DNA of 5,006 nucleotides, taken from JAVJSD01 sp040219575 (lineage in GTDB: Bacteria; Planctomycetota; Planctomycetia; Pirellulales; Pirellulaceae). The notes beneath the pieces are model-generated. The model saw nothing but the letters and a program-made list of their open reading frames with translations, did no database searches and was not told where the DNA came from. Positions 1 to 4,975 of the stretch are shown here, one piece after another (the stretch's first letter is position 1; each line of letters starts with the position of its first letter). Made by a program: the position numbers and the translations under genes. Location: the NCBI GenBank assembly GCA_040219575.1, contig JAVJSD010000001.1, forward strand, positions 1-5,006. Direction: 5' to 3'.

Positions 1-44
1 GGCTGCAGACGTTGAGAAGTTCGATGTCGCTCTCTCCAGCCAAG

Positions 45-101
45 GGGCCAACCGTTTCATTGGTGTGGAATTGACGCCCCTCTTCAGCAATGGATGGGCC
101 C
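45..101 (+). repeat. Dispersed repeat C, copy 1
   Basis: First of four copies of a short dispersed repeat of about 55 bp (others near 856, 2845 and 4071, all in the same orientation). The shared core reads roughly ACCRTYTC, then TGGNGTGGAAYTGACGCC, then CTTCNGNAATGG. The copy is bounded by GGGCC at the left and GGGCCC at the right. Inside it GGTGT (62-66) can pair with ACGCC (74-78) using one G-T wobble, leaving a 7-nt loop. It lies immediately upstream of the first composite repeat, whose left arm begins at 111. The repeat relationship is seen directly by eye; a function is not known to me. Confidence 0.75.
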
Positions 102-110
102 GTCTTGCTG

Positions 111-221
111 CTTCGTGCTCTTCGTGATCTTCGTGGTGTCATCCGCCGGCAAGCGCCTGATTGCCGGCCGTCGACGGAGGCCGACGCGATGGAAAACACG
201 AAGCTCACGAAGAGCACGAAG
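111..221 (+). repeat. Hairpin module A, copy 1
   Basis: Left arm 111-135 and right arm 197-221 are inverted repeats matching at 24 of 25 positions; the mismatch involves T128 and C204. Each arm is three 9-bp units of the form CTTCGTGNN (NNCACGAAG on the right). Between the arms are two abutting inner hairpins. One is GCCGGCAA (145-152) with TTGCCGGC (161-168). The other is CGTCGAC (169-175) with GCCGACG (180-186), which has one A-C mismatch. The predicted fold is a three-way junction. Only two positions (128 and 174) differ from copy 2 over the 111 bases. Role unknown. Confidence 0.85.
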
Positions 222-332
222 GAAAGATGGATCGGGCCGGTCAAAGGGGCCGCTGGTCAACGGGGGCAGGCATCTCCGTGGAGGCGTCCGCTTTCCCCTC
301 GGCCGAACTGGCGCGCTTCGGTTGCGCGACAC

Positions 333-425
333 TTCCCTCTGTGTCCCCTGTGTTCCCTGTGGTTTTCCCCCTTCGCCGGCACGGAAGGTTCCTACCACAG
401 AGGGCACAGAGGCCACAGAGAGGAA
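333..425 (+). repeat. Hairpin module B, copy 1
   Basis: Left arm 333-363 carries three 9-bp units of the form CYCTGTGNN. Right arm 394-425 carries the complementary NNCACAGAG units. By hand, 22 of the 27 core positions are complementary and two more could form G-U pairs in RNA. The loop is about 30 nt (GC-rich, with CGCCGGC). Unlike module A the stem is imperfect, as if the two arms drift within the limits of the 9-bp motif. It follows the spacer that is shared with copies 2 and 3. Confidence 0.8.
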
Positions 426-466
426 CTACCAAGTAGAAAATGCAAAGAGCCAACCGGGGTGGTGCT

Positions 467-495
467 GGCCTGCGCAAAGAAGTTCTAGGCAGGCC
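467..495 (+). repeat. Linker hairpin D, copy 1
   Basis: Perfect 7-bp inverted repeat GGCCTGC (467-473) and GCAGGCC (489-495) around a 15-nt loop, inside the linker joining module B to the next module A. It lies in the most conserved part of the unit: 404-534 is identical, base for base, to 4862-4992. No T-run follows the stem, so it is not a standard intrinsic terminator. Confidence 0.55.
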
Positions 496-517
496 GGGAT
501 GGCTCCATTTTGTCGTT

Positions 518-628
518 CTTCGTGCTCTTCGTGAGCTTCGTGGTGTCATCCGCCGGCAAGCGCCTGATTGCCGGCCGTCGGCGGAGGCCGACGCGATGGA
601 AAACACGAAGCTCACGAAGAGCACGAAG
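518..628 (+). repeat. Hairpin module A, copy 2 (perfect 25-bp arms)
   Basis: Left arm 518-542 and right arm 604-628 are perfect 25-bp inverted repeats. Inside are a perfect 8-bp stem, 552-559 with 568-575, and immediately next to it a perfect 7-bp stem, 576-582 with 587-593, closed by a GGAG tetraloop. There is no unpaired base between the two inner hairpins, which would let them stack coaxially. The whole module can fold as a three-way junction in RNA or extrude as a branched cruciform in DNA. This is the best-preserved A copy in the window. Confidence 0.9.
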
Positions 629-738
629 GAAGAAGGATCGGGCCGGTCAAAGGGGCCGCTGGTCAACGGGGACAGGCATCTCCGTGGTGGCGTCCGCTTT
701 CCCCTCGGCCGAACTGGCACGCTTCGGTTGGGCGACAC

Positions 739-834
739 TTCCCTCTGTGTCCCCTGTGTTCCCTGTGGTTTTCCCCCTTCGCCGGCGGTGGACGGAAGGT
801 TTCTACCACAGAGGGCACAGAGGGCACAGAGGAA
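739..834 (+). repeat. Hairpin module B, copy 2
   Basis: Left arm 739-769 and right arm 805-834, each with three 9-bp units (CYCTGTGNN and NNCACAGAG). Complementarity is 22 of 27 core positions plus about three possible G-U pairs. The loop is five bases longer than in copies 1 and 3. The right arm here is more regular than in copy 1, with two identical GGCACAGAG units. Confidence 0.8.
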
Positions 835-855
835 GAGCCAAAGGGAAAGGCCAGA

Positions 856-930
856 GGGCCGACCGTCTCCATGGGGTGGAACTGACGCCCCTCTTCCGCA
901 ATGGCTGGCCCGGCTGCTCCCGCACGCATT
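856..930 (+). repeat. Dispersed repeat C, copy 2
   Basis: Matches copy C1 through the GGAAYTGACGCCCCTCTTC core and extends further right, where its CCCGCACGCATTG tail resembles the CCCGCATTG at the end of copy C4 (4132-4140). Left edge GGGCC (856-860) and right GGCCC (907-911) are inverted. The internal GGYGT/ACGCC pairing of the other copies is disrupted here (GGGGT). It marks the right-hand border of the repeat array that precedes the VWA gene. Confidence 0.75.
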
Positions 931-1170
931 GTCAGGCCATGTCGGTAAGCGAATGCCTGTCGGAATCGGGTAGTTGTCGGCGCAAGCCGGATAGGTCGGC
1001 GAATCGGAAAAGGCCGCCGAATCGGCGCGTGTCCCAACGGCGAACACCATCACGCAGGCTGCCAACGTACAGTTCAGAGGGATGCGTGCCACCTCCGCGC
1101 CGCATGGGCGGTGCGGACTTTTCCGAATCATTGGACAAGAAACGTGCACCGCAAGAATTCCGGAGCCGCC
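931..1170 (+). other. Leader region upstream of the VWA lipoprotein gene
   Basis: About 240 bp with no gene and no composite repeat. A small motif, GAATCGG, occurs three times (near 963, 1001 and 1019), twice as SCGAATCGG about 18 bp apart. I see no convincing sigma-70 or other promoter pair. The promoter of the VWA gene probably lies here because the hairpin array ends at about 930, but this is inference from position only. Confidence 0.4.
1162..1165 (+). promoter_or_regulatory. Shine-Dalgarno deciding the VWA gene start
   Basis: GGAG lies 5 nt before the ATG at 1171. It supports this start over the in-frame GTG at 1111. The 1171 start also puts a lipoprotein signal peptide at the exact N-terminus, whereas the longer form would bury it behind 20 polar residues. 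Confidence 0.6.
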
Positions 1171-2835
1171 ATGTCGTCAATCAAGCCCCTCTCGCCCGTG
1201 TGTTGGATTGTGGGACTGCTGCTGATCGGATGCAGCCACGAGGAAAAGCAGCAGACATTCAACGGCATTAGCAACTCCATCAACGACGCCAACACATCCG
1301 CGGTGTGGTCCGATCCTGCGCCGATGTTGCCGTCGGTTCACGAACTCGCCGCCAGCGAGGAGTATTCGCCAATTCGCGAGAACGAGTTCGTACCGGTGGC
1401 GGGGCCGACGGCCGTTTCCACGTTCTCGATCGACGTGGATACCGCCTCCTATTCAAACGTTCGACGCCTGCTGCGCTCCGGCACGCTGCCGCCCGCCGAC
1501 GCAGTGCGTATCGAGGAACTGGTCAATTACTTCGCGTACGACTATCCACAGCCCAAGGGACGAACGCCCATCTCGGTGAACATGGAGGTCGCCGATTGTC
1601 CCTGGAACGACAAGCACCAACTCCTGCGCGTGGCCCTCAAGGGACAGGAGATCAAACGGAGCGAGCGTCCGGCCGCCAACCTGGTGTTCCTGCTCGACGT
1701 CTCCGGTTCGATGCAGGCCCCCGATAAACTGCCGCTGTTGAAGGAGGCCATGAAGGTGCTCGTCGGCGCGCTGCGCGACGACGACCGCGTAACCATCGTC
1801 ACCTACGCCGGCGACGCCGGCCTCGTGCTCGACGCCACGCCCGGCGGCGACCCCATCAAGATTCGCGACGCCATCGACCAACTCAGCGCGGGCGGTTCGA
1901 CCAACGGCAGTGCCGGCATCCAACTCGCCTACGAGAAAGCGATTGAAAACTACGTCGATGACGGCGTGAACCGCGTCATCCTGGCTACCGACGGCGACCT
2001 GAACGTCGGCGTCACCCGTGACCAGGATCTGGTCGAACTGATCAAGGAGAAGGCCGGCCGCGGCGTGTTCCTCAGCGTGCTGGGTTTCGGCACCGGCAAC
2101 CTCAAGGACAGCAAGCTCGAAAAACTGGCCGACAACGGCAACGGCGTGTACGCCTACCTCGACAATCTCAAGGAGGCCCGACGCGTGCTGGACCAGCAGT
2201 CCGGTGGGAGCCTGGTCACCATCGCCAAGGACGTGAAGATCCAGATCGAGTTCAATCCGGCGGAGGTCCAGGCTTATCGACTGCTCGGCTACGAGAACCG
2301 TATTCTGGCGACGGAGGACTTCGACGACGACGCCCAGGACGCGGGCGAAATCGGCGCGGGACACACCGTGACGGCCTTCTACGAATTGGCGCCGCCGGGC
2401 GATGGCGCGGGAGCCGCAGACGGCCAGCGGGCAGCAGAGAAGTCGCGGCCTCTGAAGTATCAGCAGGAGTTCTACGTCACCAAGTCGGAGGAGGCGTCGC
2501 CGAACGTGAAACTGACCGAAGCGGCCCGCCGCGGTGAGTTGCTCACACTCTCCTTACGCTACAAGCAGCCGGAGGCGAGCGAGAGCAGAAAGCTCGAATT
2601 CAGCTTGCCCGCCGGGACGTCGCGGTTTGATCGCGTTAGCCGCGACTTTCGGTTTGGCGCCTCGGTGGCGTTGTTCGGCATGCTCCTGAGGCATAGCCCA
2701 CACGCCGGCAGCGGCAGCTTCACCACGGTGGAGCAGATTGCCGGCGGCAGCCTGGGCCAGGATGTCGACGGCTACCGCCGTGAATTCCTCGAACTGGTCC
2801 GCACCGCCGAGGGGTTGAGCGCCCATCGCGATTGA
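1171..2835 (+). CDS. YfbK-like von Willebrand factor type A lipoprotein
   Basis: Predicted 554-residue exported lipoprotein, close to the length of E. coli YfbK. Residues 1-21 are a signal peptide with a hydrophobic core and lipobox L18-I-G-C21; Ser22 does not resemble an inner-membrane retention signal. A YfbK-type N-terminal domain spans about 70-165 (FSIDVDTASYSNVRRLL at 85 onward). The VWA domain spans about 171-330 and has an intact MIDAS: D176-x-S178-x-S180, T244 and D274 (in ATDGDLNVGV). The C-terminal part to 554 matches the DUF3520-type tail, with the family-like GYRREFLELV near the end. MIDAS sites bind a divalent metal and usually mediate protein-protein contacts; the ligand of this family is not known. 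In planctomycetes and other phyla such genes often sit beside an ECF sigma factor, but none is in this window. The upstream neighbour is the repeat array and the downstream gene is convergent. The family call is confident; the cellular role is not. Confidence 0.93.
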   Translation: MSSIKPLSPVCWIVGLLLIGCSHEEKQQTFNGISNSINDANTSAVWSDPAPMLPSVHELAASEEYSPIRENEFVPVAGPTAVSTFSIDVDTASYSNVRRLLRSGTLPPADAVRIEELVNYFAYDYPQPKGRTPISVNMEVADCPWNDKHQLLRVALKGQEIKRSERPAANLVFLLDVSGSMQAPDKLPLLKEAMKVLVGALRDDDRVTIVTYAGDAGLVLDATPGGDPIKIRDAIDQLSAGGSTNGSAGIQLAYEKAIENYVDDGVNRVILATDGDLNVGVTRDQDLVELIKEKAGRGVFLSVLGFGTGNLKDSKLEKLADNGNGVYAYLDNLKEARRVLDQQSGGSLVTIAKDVKIQIEFNPAEVQAYRLLGYENRILATEDFDDDAQDAGEIGAGHTVTAFYELAPPGDGAGAADGQRAAEKSRPLKYQQEFYVTKSEEASPNVKLTEAARRGELLTLSLRYKQPEASESRKLEFSLPAGTSRFDRVSRDFRFGASVALFGMLLRHSPHAGSGSFTTVEQIAGGSLGQDVDGYRREFLELVRTAEGLSAHRD

Positions 2836-2844
2836 CGCCCGTTC

Positions 2845-2908
2845 GGGCCAACCGGGGCAACCATCTCCGTGGCGCGGAACTGACGCCTTCTTCAGAAATG
2901 GCTGGCCC
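2845..2908 (+). repeat. Dispersed repeat C, copy 3, between convergent genes
   Basis: Matches the C core (CCATCTCCGTGG, then GGAACTGACGCC, then TTCAGAAATGGCTGGCCC). GGGCCA (2845-2850) and TGGCCC (2903-2908) form 6-bp inverted ends. An internal GGCG/CGCC pairing is kept. It fills almost all of the 72 bp between the VWA stop (2833-2835) and the stop of the convergent membrane-protein gene (2908-2910), the last base of the repeat being part of that stop codon. A small stem (GCCCG 2837-2841 with CGGGC 2844-2848) overlaps its left edge. A role as a two-way transcription end is plausible, but there is no T-run on either strand. Confidence 0.7.
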
Positions 2909-3909
2909 TAGCGTGCGTTAATCACGCCGTCGCCTTGACCGCTCTTCTGTTCCCTGCGCACATCGCCTTCGCCCACCAAACGAAAACCGGCCAAACGGCA
3001 GGCGAGTACACCAAGCAAGCAAGCAAGAGGAAGCACGGTCATCGGCATTGTCTGCCAGCGCAGTACCTCCTCGATGCAATACTGCAGGAAACTGGCGGAT
3101 CCAGACTGCTCCAAGAGCAGCGGAATGTTGTGGAGAATCACCAGGGGCGCGCACGACAATGCAGCCAAGGCGACAGCGATGGTCACGCGCAGCACCGATA
3201 TTCGCCTTGGGAGAAGGGCCCATGTGAACGGCATGACGACGAGGCACCCGAGCAGCATGGAGATGCCTGCCAAACGCAGCAAATAACCCCACAACCAGAA
3301 GGAGGAGTCCAACGAGCCAATGCCAAAAAAAGAACCAATGCGGTATAGAGCGAGCAACTCTTGCAGATTCGCCAGACAAATCACGCCCGTAACCAGCCCA
3401 AGCGTGAGCATGATTTTCTGCGCACCAGGTCTGCGAAGGGCGTAGTCGCCGCTGTCTGCATGCTCCCTGCCGACGAGGCGCCAACCGGTCAGACAGATTG
3501 CGAACGCGAAGGGGATCTGTGCGGAAAAGAACTGCAATGGCGACGACCGAATCGCGCTCCAAATTGCTTGAATGCTCAATTCACCGCCTGCTTGCAGCAT
3601 CACGAAAACCGCCCAGAACACCAGATGGCTGATGAGCGCCACGGCAAGTGAGGCGGGGATTCGAACAATGGCCTTGCCAGGCCCAATCGCCCCCCAGGCC
3701 GCGGCCAACGCGTACACGCCGTGCGGAATCAGCATCGCCATGAAAAGCAGTTCGTCGTATTCATCCAATTCGAGCGTGCCGCCAATGAGCAGGACAACGA
3801 CGAGCGTTAGCAGAATTCCGAGGAATCCAAACAAAACCAGGATCGGCCGCAACACCTTGCTCTGCGCGTTGGACTTCAGCGAACCTGATTGACCGACGGT
3901 TGAAGTCAT
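2908..3909 (-). CDS. Uncharacterised polytopic membrane protein (about 8 helices)
   Basis: A 333-residue integral membrane protein that I do not recognise. Hydrophobic segments lie at about residues 20-44, 54-76, 84-106, 125-146, 166-188, 207-233, 239-266 and 287-312, giving eight likely helices. Short charged loops separate them, notably LELDEYDE after helix 1 and GREHADSGDYALRR after helix 4. The C-terminus is basic and glycine-rich. There is no extracytoplasmic domain, catalytic motif, or transporter signature that I can name. The ATG at 3907-3909 has AGGGA 8 nt upstream. A GTG at 3990 would add 27 residues but puts a second, weaker hydrophobic stretch before helix 1 and is less favoured. 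The gene is convergent with the VWA gene and divergent from the small acidic gene, so it appears to be transcribed alone. Confidence 0.82.
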   Translation of the reverse strand: MTSTVGQSGSLKSNAQSKVLRPILVLFGFLGILLTLVVVLLIGGTLELDEYDELLFMAMLIPHGVYALAAAWGAIGPGKAIVRIPASLAVALISHLVFWAVFVMLQAGGELSIQAIWSAIRSSPLQFFSAQIPFAFAICLTGWRLVGREHADSGDYALRRPGAQKIMLTLGLVTGVICLANLQELLALYRIGSFFGIGSLDSSFWLWGYLLRLAGISMLLGCLVVMPFTWALLPRRISVLRVTIAVALAALSCAPLVILHNIPLLLEQSGSASFLQYCIEEVLRWQTMPMTVLPLACLLGVLACRLAGFRLVGEGDVRREQKSGQGDGVINAR

Positions 3910-3917
3910 CACTTTGT

Positions 3918-3922
3918 TCCCT
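3918..3922 (-). promoter_or_regulatory. Possible Shine-Dalgarno for the membrane-protein gene
   Basis: AGGGA on the minus strand, 8 nt before the ATG at 3909. It is only a partial match, so the ATG choice rests on this together with the position of the first strong hydrophobic segment. Confidence 0.4.
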
Positions 3923-4070
3923 GGGAAACACGAGCGCCCCAGCTGCGACACGAGAGACGCCCCACAAAGTATGGACAAGTAGAAACGCACCTGCCCCCGG
4001 TTTGATTAACTCGCGCATGATACCATAGTCACGCAGGACTCGAAGTGCGCCACGGCCAGGGGCCGGCAAG

Positions 4071-4140
4071 ACGCCAACCATCTCATTGGCGTGGAGTTGA
4101 CGCCCCTTCGGAATTGGCTGCCCCCCGTATTCCCGCATTG
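4071..4140 (+). repeat. Dispersed repeat C, copy 4, in a divergent intergenic gap
   Basis: Matches the C core (GCCAACCATCTC, TTGGCGTGGAGTTGACGCC) and shares the TCCCGCATTG-like tail with copy C2. GGCGT (4088-4092) and ACGCC (4100-4104) form a perfect 5-bp stem with a 7-nt loop. It occupies the 272-bp gap between the divergent starts of the membrane-protein gene and the small acidic gene, so promoters for both genes probably flank or overlap it. Otherwise the gap (3910-4181) shows nothing I can assign. Confidence 0.7.
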
Positions 4141-4167
4141 CTTCCCTTACATCAACTCCGACTACTC

Positions 4168-4173
4168 GAGGAG
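4168..4173 (+). promoter_or_regulatory. Strong Shine-Dalgarno supporting a TTG start
   Basis: GAGGAG with 8 nt of spacing to the TTG at 4182-4184. This is the best ribosome-binding site in the window and is the reason for accepting a TTG as initiator of the small acidic protein. No ATG or GTG occurs in frame near the beginning of that reading frame. Confidence 0.7.
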
Positions 4174-4181
4174 TCCCTGCC

Positions 4182-4619
4182 TTGACTTCGTTCTACGACA
4201 CCTTGGTGGAAGGGTTCTCAAAACGTGTTGAAGCAATCGAGGCTCCAACGGTCGGCGACATACTTGGAGCTATCCGTAGTTGCTGCGAAGCTGTCGAACT
4301 AGAAGACCGAGAAGATGTGGAGTCCTATTCGGTAATGGCTGAAGTCGGCGAACTTGATGGCGAGCATTTATTCTTGCTCTCGCTCCACTTCGACCTCAAT
4401 CGGTCGCCCGATGGGCAACCAGCGGATATTCGTGGTTCCTTGGAGTGCGAATTCCGGCTTGATGGCCCTCTGTCGGATAGGCCAGCCCATGTGGAGTTCG
4501 ACGAGATGCTGCATTTGGACGAGATTTTTTCGGCAGTTGCAGACTGGCCTCCTTATCTCGCCGTCAAGGACCGCTCGCTGCCACTTACATGGGAAGCACC
4601 CGATATACGCGGGGGATAG
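4182..4619 (+). CDS. Small acidic hypothetical protein
   Basis: A 145-residue protein of unknown family, started by TTG after a strong GAGGAG. It is very acidic: by hand count 32 Asp/Glu against 11 Lys/Arg. It lacks a signal peptide or membrane segment, so it is probably cytoplasmic. The pattern looks like a small globular alpha/beta fold: a helical N-terminal third (about 1-45, with a Cys-Cys pair at 34-35), a likely beta-rich middle (LFLLSLHFDLN and GSLECEFRLDG), and a C-terminal part with Trp-Pro-Pro. Size and acidity resemble immunity-type or other standalone accessory proteins, but that is only a resemblance and no toxin gene is adjacent. Its base composition seems less GC-rich than that of the VWA gene. 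It is followed within 80 bp by composite repeat copy 3. Confidence 0.7.
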   Translation: MTSFYDTLVEGFSKRVEAIEAPTVGDILGAIRSCCEAVELEDREDVESYSVMAEVGELDGEHLFLLSLHFDLNRSPDGQPADIRGSLECEFRLDGPLSDRPAHVEFDEMLHLDEIFSAVADWPPYLAVKDRSLPLTWEAPDIRGG

Positions 4620-4790
4620 AAGGAGCACGGGGGCGTCGGGAATTGAAGACGCTTCTTGATGATTCGTCTCGGACGCGTTGCGCCGACCTGCTGCTGGGCC
4701 GGTCAACGGGCGGGTCAAAGGGGCCAGGCATCTCCGTGGTGGCATCCGCTTTCCCCTCGCCCGAGCTGGCGCGCTCCGGTTGGGCGACAC

Positions 4791-4883
4791 TTCCCTCTGT
4801 GTCCCCTGTGTTCCCTGTGGTTTTTCCCCTTCGCCGGCACGGAAGGTTCCTACCACAGAGTGCACAGAGGCCACAGAGAGGAA
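4791..4883 (+). repeat. Hairpin module B, copy 3
   Basis: Left arm 4791-4821 and right arm 4852-4883, built of the same CYCTGTGNN and NNCACAGAG units. Compared with copy 1 it has one substitution in the right arm (T4861) and one C-to-T change at the T/C junction of the loop edge. Loop length is the same as in copy 1. Confidence 0.8.
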
Positions 4884-4924
4884 CTACCAAGTAGAAAATG
4901 CAAAGAGCCAACCGGGGTGGTGCT

Positions 4925-4953
4925 GGCCTGCGCAAAGAAGTTCTAGGCAGGCC
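4925..4953 (+). repeat. Linker hairpin D, copy 3
   Basis: Same 7-bp GGCCTGC/GCAGGCC stem with a 15-nt loop as at 467-495, inside the 131-bp stretch that is identical in the two linkers. Confidence 0.55.
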
Positions 4954-4975
4954 GGGATGGCTCCATTTTGTCGTT

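Larger units (their letters stand above)
111..517 (+). repeat. Composite palindromic repeat unit, copy 1 (A-spacer-B-linker)
   Basis: A repeat unit of 407 bp that is repeated head to tail, since the same order restarts at 518. It consists of hairpin module A (111-221), a spacer (222-332), hairpin module B (333-425) and a linker carrying hairpin D (426-517). A portion from 267 onward is found again at 4725-5006 with nine differences in 282 bp by hand count. Open frames cross the unit on both strands in several phases because its 9-bp arms keep codon phase, but none has a credible start signal or protein character, so the region is treated as non-coding. No transposase gene, clear terminal inverted repeat of the whole unit, or target-site duplication is visible. 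Confidence 0.85.
518..835 (+). repeat. Composite palindromic repeat unit, copy 2 (A-spacer-B, no linker)
   Basis: Second head-to-tail copy of the composite unit, offset by 407 bp from copy 1. Module A is 518-628, the spacer runs to 738, and module B is 739-834. Most positions match copy 1, apart from scattered substitutions and a 5-bp insertion (GGTGG) in the B loop near 787. The linker with hairpin D is absent; sequence after 835 diverges and leads into dispersed repeat C2. The array therefore reads C-A-B-D-A-B-C, with C copies at both outer edges. Confidence 0.85.

Noticed and set aside
2..127. Open frame at the left edge that could be the 3' end of an upstream gene, reading into repeat C1 (...GVELTPLF...).
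   Set aside because: Only about 41 codons, most of them in the C repeat and module A. The other C copies are intergenic, so the reading is probably fortuitous. The first 14 codons cannot be judged without upstream sequence.
111..835. CRISPR array.
   Set aside because: The repeats are long, structured and of several kinds, and the intervening spacers are conserved between copies, which is the opposite of a CRISPR array.
111..835. Insertion sequence or MITE.
   Set aside because: No transposase, no terminal inverted repeats of the whole unit and no target-site duplication that I can find; a non-autonomous element remains possible but unsupported.
241..1149. 302-codon minus-strand open frame.
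   Set aside because: Composed of repeat units A, B and spacer read in antisense, with low-complexity Arg/Pro/Cys content and no start signal; a repeat artefact.
1111..1170. GTG start at 1111 extending the VWA protein by 20 residues.
   Set aside because: It would place the lipoprotein signal peptide internally; the ATG at 1171 has GGAG at suitable spacing.
510..1271. 253-codon plus-strand open frame running into the VWA gene.
   Set aside because: Begins in the repeat, is very Arg/Ser-rich, and overlaps the lipoprotein signal peptide of the VWA gene in another frame.
1453..2364. 303-codon minus-strand open frame inside the VWA gene.
   Set aside because: Antisense shadow of a GC-rich gene; the opposite strand has a complete recognised domain architecture.
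2837..2848. GCCCG/CGGGC stem right after the VWA stop as an intrinsic terminator.
   Set aside because: Only 5 bp with a 2-nt loop and no T-run downstream.
3910..3990. GTG start at 3990 extending the membrane protein by 27 residues.
   Set aside because: The ATG at 3909 has a partial Shine-Dalgarno and puts helix 1 at the expected distance. The extension cannot be excluded.
3995..4045. Possible sigma-70 promoter for the membrane-protein gene on the minus strand (TATCAT preceded by a poor -35 TTCGAG).
   Set aside because: The -35 match is weak and such hexamer pairs are expected by chance.
3761..4138. 125-codon minus-strand frame overlapping the start of the membrane-protein gene and repeat C4.
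   Set aside because: Out of frame with the strongly hydrophobic protein, begins inside a repeat, and has no hydrophobic or domain pattern.
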